A stretch of DNA of 60,000 nt from Tubiluchus corallicola (taxonomy: Eukaryota; Priapulida; Priapulimorpha; Priapulimorphida; Tubiluchidae): contig JAQGDQ010000004.1 in the NCBI GenBank assembly GCA_030141605.1, positions 64,001-124,000 of the forward strand, written 5' to 3'. The notes under the pieces were generated by a model. It was not told where the DNA came from. It did not search any database and saw only the letters and a program-made list of their open reading frames with translations. This document shows positions 9,800 through 30,186 of the stretch, piece by piece. The stretch's first letter is position 1; each line of letters opens with the position of its first letter. Made by a program: the position numbers and the translations under genes.

Positions 9800-12700
9800 A
9801 TATCACAATTTGTTTTGCTGAGTATTTCCAGCTTGCTGCTCCTGTTGTTTTCATTATTTCCTGCGCCATTTTTAAACATTTTTGATTTTCAGTTTCAAAT
9901 AGTCAGTACAAGGAATCGGTTGTGTTCAACGAAACCGAAGCCATATGTTGTCTCTGACATACTGGCGCTTTAGCTCATACTTTTTTACAAACATTTACCC
10001 GCATGTGCATTTTTGCCGAGACTATAAAAGTGATGATGACGATGACGATTGGTGATGATGATTGTGGTGGCAGGAGTAGTATTTTTGGCGGCATCAGATA
10101 TCAGATGTCTAACATGCCAGTGATGTGCAAAGACCGCATCACCGTGGCATTATACACGGTGTTCCAAAAGAAACAGTTTATTAACAAATGCCATAGACAA
10201 TTATAATGTCATAATGGAGATTCATTTCAGGTTCATTTGGCATATTTCTGTTGTAATGGTTCTTTAGGAACAAATTTGTTACAACATACATGTTTGCCAC
10301 CTCGGCGCTCGTTAGAAGGGATTTTTAGTGGTTATAAATATTTTAAGTCAAAAAATGAAAATCGCAAATGACGTAGTATTTCATTTTTCGCTATTTGATT
10401 AGTTAATGCAATTTCTAATAGATAAAATTTGCCATTATCTATTAAAATTACTTGCCTATGGATGGTAATCCATTATTGCTTTTACTACTGCTTCCTAATT
10501 GACCAAAATGGGTTCCTAAATGATGTGGCTGATAAAACTCATAAAACAGAATTAAAATGGAGATGTAATATCACTTCATAAAGCTTCTATAAAATGAAAA
10601 GGCAGTAATGACTTTACGATGAAAGCCACAAAGTAAGATTTTGCAGAGTGCCGGCTGTAATCCAATGTAAATAGGCAGATATATTCGAGGGAGATATTGA
10701 AGATAACGCAGAAAATCTGCTAAGATTTATAAGCCTTTATATAGGCAATGATAACACGGTAGTTTGCAGAAAGTCTCAATTAAATTATAATCTGCACTTA
10801 CAGTGGAAAACGAAAATGTGTGTTGGCAAGAACCGTGCAGACCGTAATCGACAAAAAAGCAGACCAGATTAAGATCATACTGAACTACCATTAAAGCCTA
10901 TATTTAGTAAACCATCATTATATCGGCCTTCGGACATGCAAAATAGCTTGTATATTACACAAATTGCAGCAGCCGTCCTGAAATTCTAAATAAGGTGATG
11001 TCATAGGTGTTTTTAAAAGCGTTATCTGTGAGTTCCTTCACTTTTAAAACCCATACTTAGACACCAAAATAGTCATCCTATAATCTGGCAGTCAGGTATG
11101 GGTTATATATTTGTTACCAACAGCAAATCCTGAAAATGATAGCCATATTGGAAGACTTTTGGTTGACCCCATACCCAAAATTTCCCTTGATGGGCTCTAG
11201 CATGGCGAAAGTTTCAAAGTTGGCAGCCATTTTGTTTTTAGGCGAAATAAGCGAGTTTTTCATCATAGCTAGATTATACATGCAGGTAACCTGGAGGCCA
11301 TTTGTTTTTAGCCTATTGGACTGTTCAAGTCACTTTGCATCCTTTTTGGGGTTTAATAGCAGATGCTTAGATTCACAAGATCAAATTTATAAAAATAGTT
11401 TACTTTTTGTTTTTGTAACAAACGTAAGGGTAGGAGAAATGGATTCCTTACGTCCAACTACTATGGAATAGATGTCATAATCTCCTCTTAATATTAATTT
11501 TTTTTTTGAATTTCTGTTGATTTATACATTTAGTGATCATTATGTTTTTTGCCATTTTTGACCCTTTCCGCTAATTTTTCTTCACAGAATTTTATTGTGG
11601 TCTATTTCGTGTTAGAAAGATTCCGTTTCCCACGATAGCTAATAGCAGTTTTTGGTCTTGATAGTTGCATATTTGGTAACTAATTGTAATAAAAATTTAT
11701 TAAATGTAATAAAATCGTTGTTAAAGTTGAGAAGAGTTGTTAAAAAAAGCTGAGAGAAAGAAGATCAAGCGACAAGGCTAGAAAAAGGGGAGAAGATGTG
11801 GAGAAGGAAAATGAGAAGCCAAATACAACAGGCGAGAACGAAGAAAACGGGAATAAGGAGTGCAGCGAAAGAAAAAATGAGACGAATAGATAAAATACAA
11901 TGAGAGCAGAGTGAAAGAGCAAGAAAAAAGAAGTAGAAAGAGACTGGAATATTAAAAAAGAGAATCGCCACTTCGAATCGGTGCGGCAGCCTAGAGTATA
12001 CCACAACCCAGAAGACACCCAGGGTTATTCTAGCTAAGCTTGTTTTATATGCTAGCACGTTACATATCCTCGTTATAAATAATGGGTTAGGTCAGTACGT
12101 ATACGTCTCTAGTTCAGAATACACACCCTCGATCTTTTTCCTTGTACTAAGATATAATGTTTAATGAATTAAAAGTTTTCTTAATTAAATAATTATTTTC
12201 AGTGAAACAACAAAGAAATGTTCGGAAAATAGCAATAAGTATAGTGCAGAACCATATGTTAGACATTCCAGGGACACCCATAACTACAAAAAAAAACTAT
12301 GGTCGCAGTCTGAAAAGTTGCTATCAAAATGGTAGCAAGTAAATATGATATTTCTTAATCATTGAATTAAACCTAATGAGATAGCCAAACAATCGTGATT
12401 TTTTTCAACAAGTTACGTGTTTTTGACTATTAAATAATGATATTTTACATTATTGAGAATTCTGAAAAAAAACCAAAAATGAAATTAGAAATATGGTCAA
12501 ATTTCTCTGTTTTTTTCCTTACCAGTCCATAGCTCGTGCTCAAAACAAGAAAATGAACTTATTCGCTCGATCTGTTAATTACTTTTTTAATTATATATCA
12601 GTGACATTAGACCTGCTGAGTGCTCGTTGTCTAGGTGGCATTGCGGATGCTATGGGACAATTTGTGAGCCATTCCTAAAAATCCACGTTTGTAATTGCCC

Positions 12701-13390
12701 AGTGGATTTCGTAATAGTTGCTGAGTAGGCTTGGCAAGTGAAAGCAGTCGTCAGATTCGGAATGTCCAAGTTTGCTAAACACAAAGCGTCACATAGATAA
12801 ATCAGCATCACTTACCCGTGCCTGGCATTTAACAGTGGTTACTGCCGTATGTGTGAGAGCACTTACCCGTTCTTACGTGCAATAACAGCTCGTACAGTTT
12901 TCAAAGATCGCCTCTTTCAAATAAATGTATTTTTGTACAAAAAATGACTTACTTTAAAACTTTTCTTTAGGTTAGCTTTTTTGTTAGATGCGATGAAACT
13001 CCTTCTAACAAATTTTCTGTGAAAGTACATGCTTTAGCAAAACTTTATAAATAGTTTGCTTTATACAATTATCACGGATATTACAAATGATGATTATCTG
13101 GGATTGCAAAAATAGACAACAAGTCAGGAGATATACTCCCCATGAGAAATATATAATTTAGGATAGCACATTTTATACCAGGGAGTCTAAACTGTTTTAG
13201 CTTAACTAAATTATAAGCTAGGTCAGTAATTTAAGCCAACAATAAACCAATAAATTATAAGCTAAGTCAATAATAAGATAACCAGTATAAAACAACCCAA
13301 TCTAGAAAAAACATGGTTATATTATGAGAGGGGGTTAATCTGGGCTGCTACACCGGTTTTAAATTTCATCATCGCTTGAATTTCGACTGT
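9800..13390. other. Intergenic stretch, mostly unremarkable
   Basis: No gene was recognised. A plus-strand frame of 111 codons at 11136-11471 does not resemble any family I know, and its surroundings look like ordinary intergenic DNA. A purine-rich block lies at about 11745-11945 on the plus strand, which creates low-complexity Ser/Phe/Leu-rich frames on the other strand that should not be read as genes. Confidence 0.4.
11745..11945. repeat. Purine-rich low-complexity tract
   Basis: About 200 bases are dominated by G and A on the plus strand, with no clean repeat unit. Long homopurine tracts can adopt non-B DNA structures. Here it mainly explains the two overlapping minus-strand hydrophobic frames as artefacts of composition. 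Confidence 0.6.
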
Positions 13391-13392
13391 CA

Positions 13393-13522
13393 ATACTAAC
13401 CTTAACCGTAGCCCTAACCCTACTCGTAACGGTAACCCTAATGCTGAAGCAACCCTAAACCTAACCCTAACCCTAACTTTAACTCTAATCTAGCCCTAAC
13501 CCTAACCCTAACCAACCCTAAT
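13393..13522. repeat. Interstitial telomere-like CCCTAA array
   Basis: About 130 bases are built from CCCTAA units and close variants (CCGTAG, CCTTAA, CTCGTAA, AACTTTAACT). The reverse complement is TTAGGG, the telomere unit of most animals except many arthropods and nematodes. The units are imperfect and interrupted, so this is an old interstitial array and not an active telomere. It lies in gene-free DNA. Confidence 0.8.
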
Positions 13523-15859
13523 GCGACTTCCACTATCACTTTATTAGTACGTAATCAGTACGTCATGAAGCACTGACAGTTTTTACGACCAACTGCCCGG
13601 TAACGATCTGCGTTTACACTATAGTTAGTAACCGCGTTGCTGGCAAAATGGCGCAAAACCAGCCGCTCAGTTTCTAACATTCGCGTAGTAAAGGTCCACG
13701 CAAGTTATTATCACGTAAGGAGTATTTTGTGCCTAATTGGACAACACGTTTCTGTTCACGATGATAAACATCATCATCAAATTAGACATATTTCATTTTA
13801 ACGTGAAAGCATTTTCACGAAGTCACGACACCAGTTTTTTTATTACAGCAACCCTGCATGTAGCACAAAATTGACAGTTTAGATGCCGCATAACGCTAAT
13901 ACGGCAAGCAACATGACGGGGCTCGTGCATGAATGTGCCCTAATCTCGGTAGTTTATAAATTCATCTCCAAAGTGTATAAATTTTTTGCGTAGGCTTACA
14001 GATAATGAGTTCTGCTACGTAAAGTTCTATTCGTAAGTGTACCAATCCACTTTGCTGAAAAACATTAATCAGTCAAACATTAATTTCCTTAAAAATATAG
14101 CAATCAGTTTGCATTGCATCAATCCATGCGTCATAGAAGAGAATTAATTTTCAGCAAAAGTTATTTTAGAAATTCTTATTTCTGAACCTTCACTGACATT
14201 CACATAATATTTGCAGCATTGAAAGCAAAAGTACAATGTTTTTTTCCAGTAATAGTGATTTGAAAGGAAAACTAATCATAACTTTCACACCTTACATATA
14301 CGATAATTTTTTTTGCAATGAATAGCTGATTAATTGATTAGTTTATTAAAGGCAGACCATTCACGTGAATGAAAATGTTCCATATTTTGCGCAGTCAGTT
14401 AGCTCGTTAGTCAATGAGGTAGTCTATCATCTGTGAGTGAATGAGTGAGTGAGTGAGTGAGTCACTGAGTGAGATAGTCATACAGTCAGTCAGTCAGATT
14501 ACTCAGCTCAGATCAATCAGCTAATCACTCAATCGATAAATAGACTAACCAGCCGATGAACAGATCAACCGATACCTACGAGTCAGCTAACCAACAAAAA
14601 ATAAAATTAATGCTTTTGCCAAAAACGGTCTTATATTTGAGTGATCAAATAAAAATTTTAATTGTTTCTTAACTGCATTTTTTATAGACAAAGTAAATTT
14701 ACTGAGCGATCTTTGAGGATATGCAATTTGTTCAGTATTCTAAACTATATTATCCTCTTCAACTATGATGGCTTATACATAAGTGGTTGCATGAATGACC
14801 ATTTTAAAATTATTTAGCACTACTAAGATCAATTTTAACATAAAGTTGCTAACGAAAATAAATAATTTATTTTACAACGGAATGTTTTTTAATTGATGGG
14901 AGAGCCCGGTGCATATGTACCAGGTTCTCTAGGATCGAATATTCGAATTTACTCAAAATCAAATTAATTTTAGTGGATTTACAGCGCGCATTTATAAGAC
15001 TTTCCCCTTTGAGTACATGTCATGTAATCTGCAAGAATCACTTCTTATTATATTATTTTGCTTCCTTGAAATATAACAGTAAGCCCGTTGCATAATAACG
15101 AGGCTTTCGGAATTTTAACTTCGAATAAGTTACAAAGAATAAGTTTAAATGGTTTTAATTTCAAACAATTTTTTATAAATGTCTTGTTGGAATTAGCCAT
15201 AGCCCTACGTTGTCTTCACGTCCCTAATATCATTTGTCTCAACTCTAACGTGTTGCTAAAACAAATATGTTAGGTAAGAGCCAGCGATTATAAAAATCAT
15301 AAAATGTACAAAAAACGTGCAACGAGATAGTCATTTGTTAACGACAGCGAACGGACCACAATGGAGGAAACGTTTTGTTTTTATGTATCCAAAAAAAAAA
15401 TACATTGCTATTCTATTATTTTCTTCAGCCCACTTCTAGCCGCTATATTGGAACTTATTAAAACTTTTTTTAAGATCGCTGCAAGAATGATTGATAAAAA
15501 CGTAAAATATAACTCAAGAATCTTTTACGAACTTCGGCATACGTTTTCTAAAATCATACTCACAAAATCGTTAATCATCAATTGAAATTCACCAATTTAG
15601 CTTTTACTTCACAAGCAGTTTGAAGTTTTTGGCTCATACAGGGTGAGTTTGATCGATTTTCTATTCCTGGTGGTAACAGGATGCAGCAGCAACAGCTACG
15701 GATGAATGAACTACTATTACAGAACTGTTGTATGTTGCAAAGAAGAGTTTAATGTTTACGTTTGGGTGTGACTGTGGCTACTGGTGAACGCTGTTTTACA
15801 AACGTATAGTTGCTGTTTTTTCCATCTGAGTTAGTACATTAATTGAACAAGAACACAAA
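13523..15859. other. Intergenic region upstream of the Ly6/uPAR gene
   Basis: No protein-coding exon was recognised before the signal-peptide exon at 15860. The region contains a GAGT/CAGT repeat (14436-14492) and a 30-base near-palindrome (14900-14929). A promoter for the downstream gene is expected at its right-hand end, but I cannot point to a TATA box or start site with confidence. Confidence 0.4.
14436..14492. repeat. GAGT/CAGT tetranucleotide repeat
   Basis: Tandem GAGT units change into CAGT units and then decay into related CAGT/CAAT-like words over the following 100 bases. A simple-sequence repeat with no coding role visible. Confidence 0.8.
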
Positions 15860-23195
<7,336 letters not shown>

Positions 23196-23268
23196 ACTGG
23201 TTTTTGTTATTGATACTTACTGTTGTGATAGCGTTCGAATATAAGTAAGAAAGCCCCGGTATTTTGTT

Positions 23269-23274
23269 AATAAA
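23269..23274 (+). promoter_or_regulatory. Polyadenylation signal AATAAA of the Ly6/uPAR gene
   Basis: A canonical AATAAA lies 74 bases after the stop codon, and a GT-rich stretch (GTGTGTCGTC) follows about 25 bases later, as expected for a cleavage and polyadenylation site. Confidence 0.65.
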
Positions 23275-23299
23275 ATGGTAACTAATTGCATTTTCAAGT

Positions 23300-25430
23300 G
23301 TGTCGTCATTATAGTATCAAGCATAGTTTGCAGTTGCCTACATGTTCGTTAGGCAAAAGAAGCGTTTACCAGACATCCAGAATACGTAATGTGTTATTGC
23401 GTCCTAGAGATAAAGTTTTGTTTCTACATTGATTTCAGTGTAACCATTTATAAGACCTACCTTATTGCGTTATTTGTTCTGCAGCTATCCTTATTAGTTG
23501 TTTTAAAGCATCCGGGTTCGTAATAACGCATAGTATCGATTTGGAAAATGCGATGTGTACAAGAATTCTCTTGGTCAATGAATAGTCATAGACATTTTCA
23601 TGTCGTTAGGAAATTATGCTTTGAAATTTATTATATGTATAATAGCTTAAACTAAGATCAATTTTTTATTGAATTAATACTTGTTGTCTTTGAGATTTTG
23701 ACAATTTAATCTATAATCTTATGTTATAATATACAAAATTAAACTTGTGAATAAGGAATGTGTGAATAATAAATGCTAGACGTTGTTAAACATTTGCTAA
23801 TAGAGCCGTAGTGCGTTTCCCCAGCGACACGGTTAATAAATTTGTAAATTTTGCAACTTGTTTTGATAATACACGTTTTATAATTTTAATATGAGTGTTC
23901 CGTCCCGCAAATTCGCACCCGAAGAACCAGTTTCGGAGTGCAATGCAGACTCCTCTTTGTACAGCAGACTTAGGCCTACTCAAGGCCCCTTAGCAAAACG
24001 TGGCTCGTGAACGTCACAGTGTCACGTGTTTTAAGGCGGCTATAATAGTGTCCATGTTTTGACTGCATGGAATTGGCGTAACTAATCTCTCTCTGTGTGT
24101 ATCTCACTCTCTTTCTCTCTTTCCTTCTCTCCCTCTAATCCGCCTCTTTTTCTCTATAGATCACCATTCATTTATATCCGTCTATATTCTGCGCCATTAT
24201 CTCATATTCCTCTCTCTTTCTTTCCTAGGATGGTCAAATCGCAATTTTATGAAAGTATCGTTACAGTTCCCTGTGTCGTGCAGCGAGACAAAACGTTTTC
24301 CCTTTCCTTTCAGCACTGCTCTGTTTTGGGATCCTTTTAAATGCCTTAACAAATAAAATAGGAATAAACGTTAATGTGTTCAGATTTTGTAAATTTACAC
24401 ATTTAAGGCTCCACTCCGATAGTGGTGGTGATGATGATGATGCCAAAACTTTTGTCTCTAATCAATGTTGTGTTAAAGTACTGACGCTTTAATAATGCTG
24501 AGGACTGTTATGAATCTTCAGATAATGTGCACAAAATTAAATATTCTGGAAAATTATTCTTTTTATGAAAGGTTCTTTAATTATTTGTACATGTACATCC
24601 ACGAAAGCTGCAGATATGGTTGTAGTAACATTGATGGTATCGACAGCATCAATGGTGGCACTGATGGCAAGGATGTTTCAAAACAAGGGTATCATTTTAA
24701 AACTATCTTGTTAAAAATTTTTGTTAGAGGGCAAGAAGTAAAATGGTAGTTACTGTAAGGACTTTTAGACCGGGTTAATTAATACAGCAAAATTAGTCAA
24801 AACAATTCTCTTTGTAAAAGACATTTTTAATTGTTTGTACATTTATAAAAGATATAAATATTATGACAACTGACAATTTCAGAACAAATATGCACCCATA
24901 ATATTTATCTGCATATAATATATTATCACATAGTGTACTATACTTGATAATAATTATACGAATTTGGCTTGCATTATGGAACTTAGTAGCAGTACTTACA
25001 GCAGAAGTTCAAAGCAGATAGAACGGAACTTCCCCCCACTTTAAAAGAGCAAAAATTTACATGGCGTTTTTCCTATAAGGTTGGCAAGGTCAAGGTAATG
25101 TACTTATTATTTACATTATTGGTTTTTATAAACCTACAGATAAATAATCTGTATTATTGCCGACAGATGTCGCTATGGACATTTTGTTTGCAACAACAAT
25201 TGACTAATCCTTATAACCTTGGAGCTGTATTTACAGTAATGTACAACTGAAATTAGTAAGGCAATTTATACATTATTTATAACATTTTGATATTGTTAAA
25301 CACGTAATTAAAATTATTTAGTTTGAAAAACTTGGGAACGAAAAGCCTAACCGACTGATTCTCAAATGATTTCAGATAAGGGGTAAAAATAAAGTTATGC
25401 AACAGAGAAAAATCTAGACAAACGCCTTGT
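23300..25430. other. Convergent intergenic region between the two genes
   Basis: The stretch between the two 3' ends holds no recognised coding exon. It contains a CT-rich tract at 24087-24230 and a short GAT repeat near 24430. Part of it will be the 3' untranslated region of the minus-strand gene, but I cannot place that gene's polyadenylation site with confidence. Confidence 0.45.
24087..24230. repeat. CT-rich low-complexity tract
   Basis: Irregular CTCT, CTTT and CCCT words over about 140 bases between the two convergent genes. It produces a Ser/Leu/Phe-rich plus-strand frame that is compositional. Confidence 0.7.
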
Positions 25431-25651
25431 TTATGCTAGCGTGTGTGTATTGGGTGTCTCAATAAAAAATAAGTCAGTGGGCCTAGTATGAGTGTTGATG
25501 ATCACATCATTGACTGCTGCCAGCTTCTCTGTTCGCTTCATTACACGGAGGCGCCATCTGTACCATGCCACAGCAACCAATATGGCAGTGATTATGATGA
25601 ATCCGACTAGACTGATTATAACAAAATCGGCAGTGGTGAAAGTCAAACCAC
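25431..25651 (-). CDS. FN3/ZP-N gene, exon 7 (membrane helix and tail)
   Basis: Preceded by TTATTTTTAG. It encodes a 22-residue hydrophobic helix ending AVAWYRWRLRVMKR, where the basic residues mark the cytoplasmic side, and a tail that ends ETPNTHTLA and a TAA stop. No ITAM-, SH3- or PDZ-type signalling motif was obvious. Confidence 0.82.
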
Positions 25652-26791
25652 CTAAAAATAATTAAAATAATTAACTAATTGAATATTAATATACAAAACA
25701 AAAAGTCGGTAATCAATTGGCAATTTACATTTCGCGATAATGAAGTTGGCAGTAGATACAGATGTAATGTTCTTAACAAGTTTTTTTGTATTTTGGGAAA
25801 ACTGATCGTATAAATTGATCGAAAACGTGTAATTCAACCTAGAATTGAAACGGAGATTTTGTTTAGGTTGCAATAACTTCATTAGGGTTGTCACTATGAT
25901 TGAATTTGACATAACGTGGACAATATAAAAACAGCTGGTAAATGCAAAATTAATTAATATATTTGATTAATGCAAGCCTCCAAACTTGAACTTACCTTGC
26001 AGATTTTCTTGTTCAATAGCATTTTTGCTAGATTGTAGCAAAGCAGATTTTAACTCTGTTTCGATGTGGTTGTAAGCAGACTGCATTGGTTGTATGATAA
26101 AATTGGATTCATCAATAAATTGTCCGTCCGGCGCAACACCAGTCAGTTCTAACCTGTAATAATGTTGAGAAGTTTGTTAAGAAACACAAAACTAATGTGC
26201 TCCTGGCAAAGTCTGAGGCGTTTCCAATCGATGGCGCACATTTCCAACCAAAAATGATCCTGTCAAAGTCATTCGTAACTTACCACCGCTGCTCAGGCTA
26301 AACCTAAAGGTTTGATTTTTTTGCTTTGCTTCCCGCTAAAGCAAAACAACCTGACTCCAGATTTATAGCATTTAGTCAATTAGAATATTAATTATTTAAA
26401 CAAGTCTAATTAATTAACTATTTCATTAACAAAGACATTGTTACAATTGTTTTTGAACCAAAATGTATATCTTAACTAACCATTCTACTAAATTTCAATT
26501 CAACTGAGTTGGAGTTGAAAAAAGTGTGTTGAACGTGAGTGAATCATCGAATTTTTTTGTAGAACCCATCGATCGCTCGAGAAGTTATACTAGCTTGATT
26601 CAGTTTATCACCGGTCTGGTTCAATAATAACTCTACTAGCTGGCGCTAGAGATAATATAAATTTTGTTTGAATGGTATTTATTATGGTAGATACTATGGT
26701 AGTTAGAAATGCTTTATTGGTCGTAATGTGAAAATACAAAATAACATCGAACTCAGTCTACCGCATCGTATGATAATTAATTGTAATAATG

Positions 26792-26852
<61 letters not shown>

Positions 26853-29800
26853 ATTATGCTATATCACATAATTTTAATTATGATAATTTATGCGTATCGA
26901 CTGACACTAGTTGCGCTCAATGGTAGGCAAACTTACTCTGCTGTGAGAACTTTTTTCTCTTCATTTGGTGGGTATTCGCATGTTATGAGGAGTGCTGTGT
27001 CTTCTGCAGTGGTGATGCGAGGGTCCTCTTGCGTAATTAGTACCGCTTCCCAGGTGAAATTCGACTAAAATAATGAAAAACAACTAGTGTGCTGAATATG
27101 GCATTTTTCAGATTTAAACTTCGAGATTTTCCTTTTTAAGTGAGTTAGTCATAAGCACCAAATTTTGTTAAACATATTAAGACGCACAAGTTTTGTCAAA
27201 TGCCTGAAGATGTACACACCTCGTCCGGTTTGTGCAGGAATATCGGAGAGAGTGTGTCAATTAAAATAATAATAAAACAGGATAATATTAAAATAAAATA
27301 ATAAAATAGGCTGGCCTTCCCCAATAATTGGATCAAATAATCTAATAAACTACTGCCGCACGAACTTCATGTACGCATGCGCCATTTAGAATAAAACAAT
27401 TTTAACAAAAGTTTAAATTTTCACAAAATTTCTATCTGTGTTACTGTTCCACAACTGTTTCATTTATTTTCCGTCATTTCGACATATTTCGACAAGCACT
27501 CTAATTTTGCACGACTTTTAACGATTCCACTTTTACCCTTAAGGCTACTATAACATTTCTGTTGGCTTTACTCGACTTCCTACGGTTTTACAGTTTGTTC
27601 AATGGCTTCCATCGCACTTACATGGTTTTTGTAAATAATAGGATAATTACTGTATTTGTTTGATGGGTTTAAAAAATTTAACACCTTGCCAACACTATCC
27701 TATCTTGTAGTGAAAGCAATGAAACTTTCAAGCCACTTGATGATTCCATAAAATCACCAAGTTGTGAAAATCATCAAGTGGTGGTGGTGATGGTGGTGGT
27801 GAAGTTGCAGAAAATGTATGGCCATCAGAAAATGAGTGAAACCACCACAAGATGTGAAGCCATCAGACGATATGTGATGCCATTAAAAGATGTGTTAAGT
27901 CATCACAGGATGTGCGCTACCATTAGAAGACGTGTGAAGTCAGTAGAAGGTTTGCAATCCGACACAGGGAGCCTGTAAAACTAACCATAGAAGTATCACT
28001 ATTTCCCCAAACATTGTTAGAAGACGTGAATTTTCTTAAAAAATATTTACTTTGTCATAAGCACATTTGCTGATATCAATATCAACAACAAACAGTCCGT
28101 CGCCTGCTGGATTGGGTCCACGAACTACGCAGTCATCGTAATGCGTGTCAACATAAATGACACCTTGAAAAGCCTCACCCGTGTGAACGAATACCCGCAT
28201 AAACTCAGGCTTGCATTCCAAATCACTCACTGTCACTGTAATATAAAGAAAAGACACCTATGAATTATCTCTATTTTTTAACAAATCAATGTAAGCATGA
28301 TAAATCTTGCATCAATTACAACCATAATTTTGATTTATGGCGTTCGTTGTAAGTCCGATAACACATAGAAGGTTTGTCAAAATTTTGAGACAAACTACAT
28401 CCAACTGAAGTGAACGATTGTGCTAAAACTTTACAGTTACTTCTAACCCGAAATTTCAATTCAAAAGTAATAGATAGAGGTTGGGGAGAAGATATAAATT
28501 AAGATTATTACGTACCATTGATATATAACATATAAATGTTACGAGTTATTTTACTGAGTTCTCATTCTCACCTTTGTGAGTGATATGTTGAAATCATTTC
28601 CATTGCAAAATTAATTTGAATTCTGTAATTGCGACGTTTATTAAATTATTTTACTAGTGTTGATATTTTGTGTCAGCCACGATCTGGGAAGTTACGGGTA
28701 AACTTTACTAAACGCACTGCTTGTTTTTTTGCGGAAGTCATTTAAGCGCTCCATGAATGAGGGCGTAGAGCATGAATAACTGTGCGCCTAATGTAACTGT
28801 AAATAACATATCTAAAAGCAGCAGACCTAAATGTTATACAATAGGTCATCCATCTATTGTAGAACAGCAATATTTTGCAAAAGTAGTGGTACTATTGCAA
28901 AATTTTGCGAAAGCATTATTACTAAGCCGAAACTGTCAAGAGTAGAGTAAAATGCCTATAGTCGCGAGTCACATCTATTTGAATCTGTGAACAAAAAGAA
29001 CATTTAGTGCTGATGATGATGATGATGCTTTATCCACGCTTGTTTCTACGGTGCCATGCAGTTTTTTAATTTTCCCATTATTTTGATAATGAAATTCACT
29101 CAAGTTTGTCAATAAAAATACTGGCTTAAAATAAGTGTACGGGCGCAACCCATTAAAGCACACGATTCCCAAATAAATTTATCGACAGTAATCTTGCACT
29201 TAAACTCTGCAAACAGTTTTTCCAGATATTGAAACACTCAATGAGTCATTTACATAAGCCGATACAATGAGTTTTGATAAGAAAGCTAATTGGTCAAAAT
29301 TTAAGCAACTCCGAGCTTGGTCAGTAAATAAATGGATGACCACGATTTCTAGAAATGCTGCTTGTGAGCGATTTATCTTCCATTCTGCCGTGACTATTTA
29401 CCTCGTTGAGGGAGGATATACTTCCATGCTTATTAGCCTAAATCCGATCCTGCCACAAGGTTTGCAGGGTACGCAACTGTAATCAGGGTACGAAACAGAA
29501 CGATGATTATTTTCTAATAACTATCTAAAATGCCAGAGAAGATGAAAATTTTGAGAAATGTTGCTCACAGAGAGCTTAAGACACAAAAAATTCACGCGTA
29601 CTTACTATGCAATCAGCGAAACAAAAGTCTACTCACCTGGCGACGTTTCTGTAAAAAGTACAGCTTTTCTCGTAGGCTCATCAATGGAGATAACTTCGAT
29701 TGCATACTTGGTTTTTGGAAAGAGATGCTCTGAAAAAAAGCACATTAAATCTTATCGGCAACAGTTCCTATTAAAAAGTTTGTTTTGTTGTGCTGCTGTA

Positions 29801-30110
29801 CAGACCAAAAAAACCGGTATTTGTTACGACGCAAATAAGTTAATTTTGCTCTGCTAAATACATTACTTAAAAACTGTGAGCTTATGTCCAACCTAATCGA
29901 ATGGCCTCGCAAAAGCTGTTTGTTTTCGACTATTTTACAGTCTCATAATAATGTACTACAAGTATTGTAAACAAATTATTCACTACCTAAATTTTCCGAC
30001 AGCTTGAACATTCTTTTAAGTCATATAATCATAATTAAATTCTCCAAAGGTTTTATAGCAAAAACTTAACGTTGGTTGAATGATATGATATCCCTTATAT
30101 TAATATTCTT

Positions 30111-30186
<76 letters not shown>

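Noticed and set aside
11740-12058. Two overlapping hydrophobic Phe/Leu/Ser frames that look like membrane proteins
   Set aside because: The region is purine-rich on the other strand, which forces hydrophobic codons; no other gene features are present.
27778-27978. 66-codon plus-strand frame with many Arg/His/Val residues
   Set aside because: It is the translation of a minisatellite and a GGT run within an intron.
29558-29857. 99-codon plus-strand frame
   Set aside because: It covers the opposite strand of FN3/ZP-N exon 3 and has no motif of its own.
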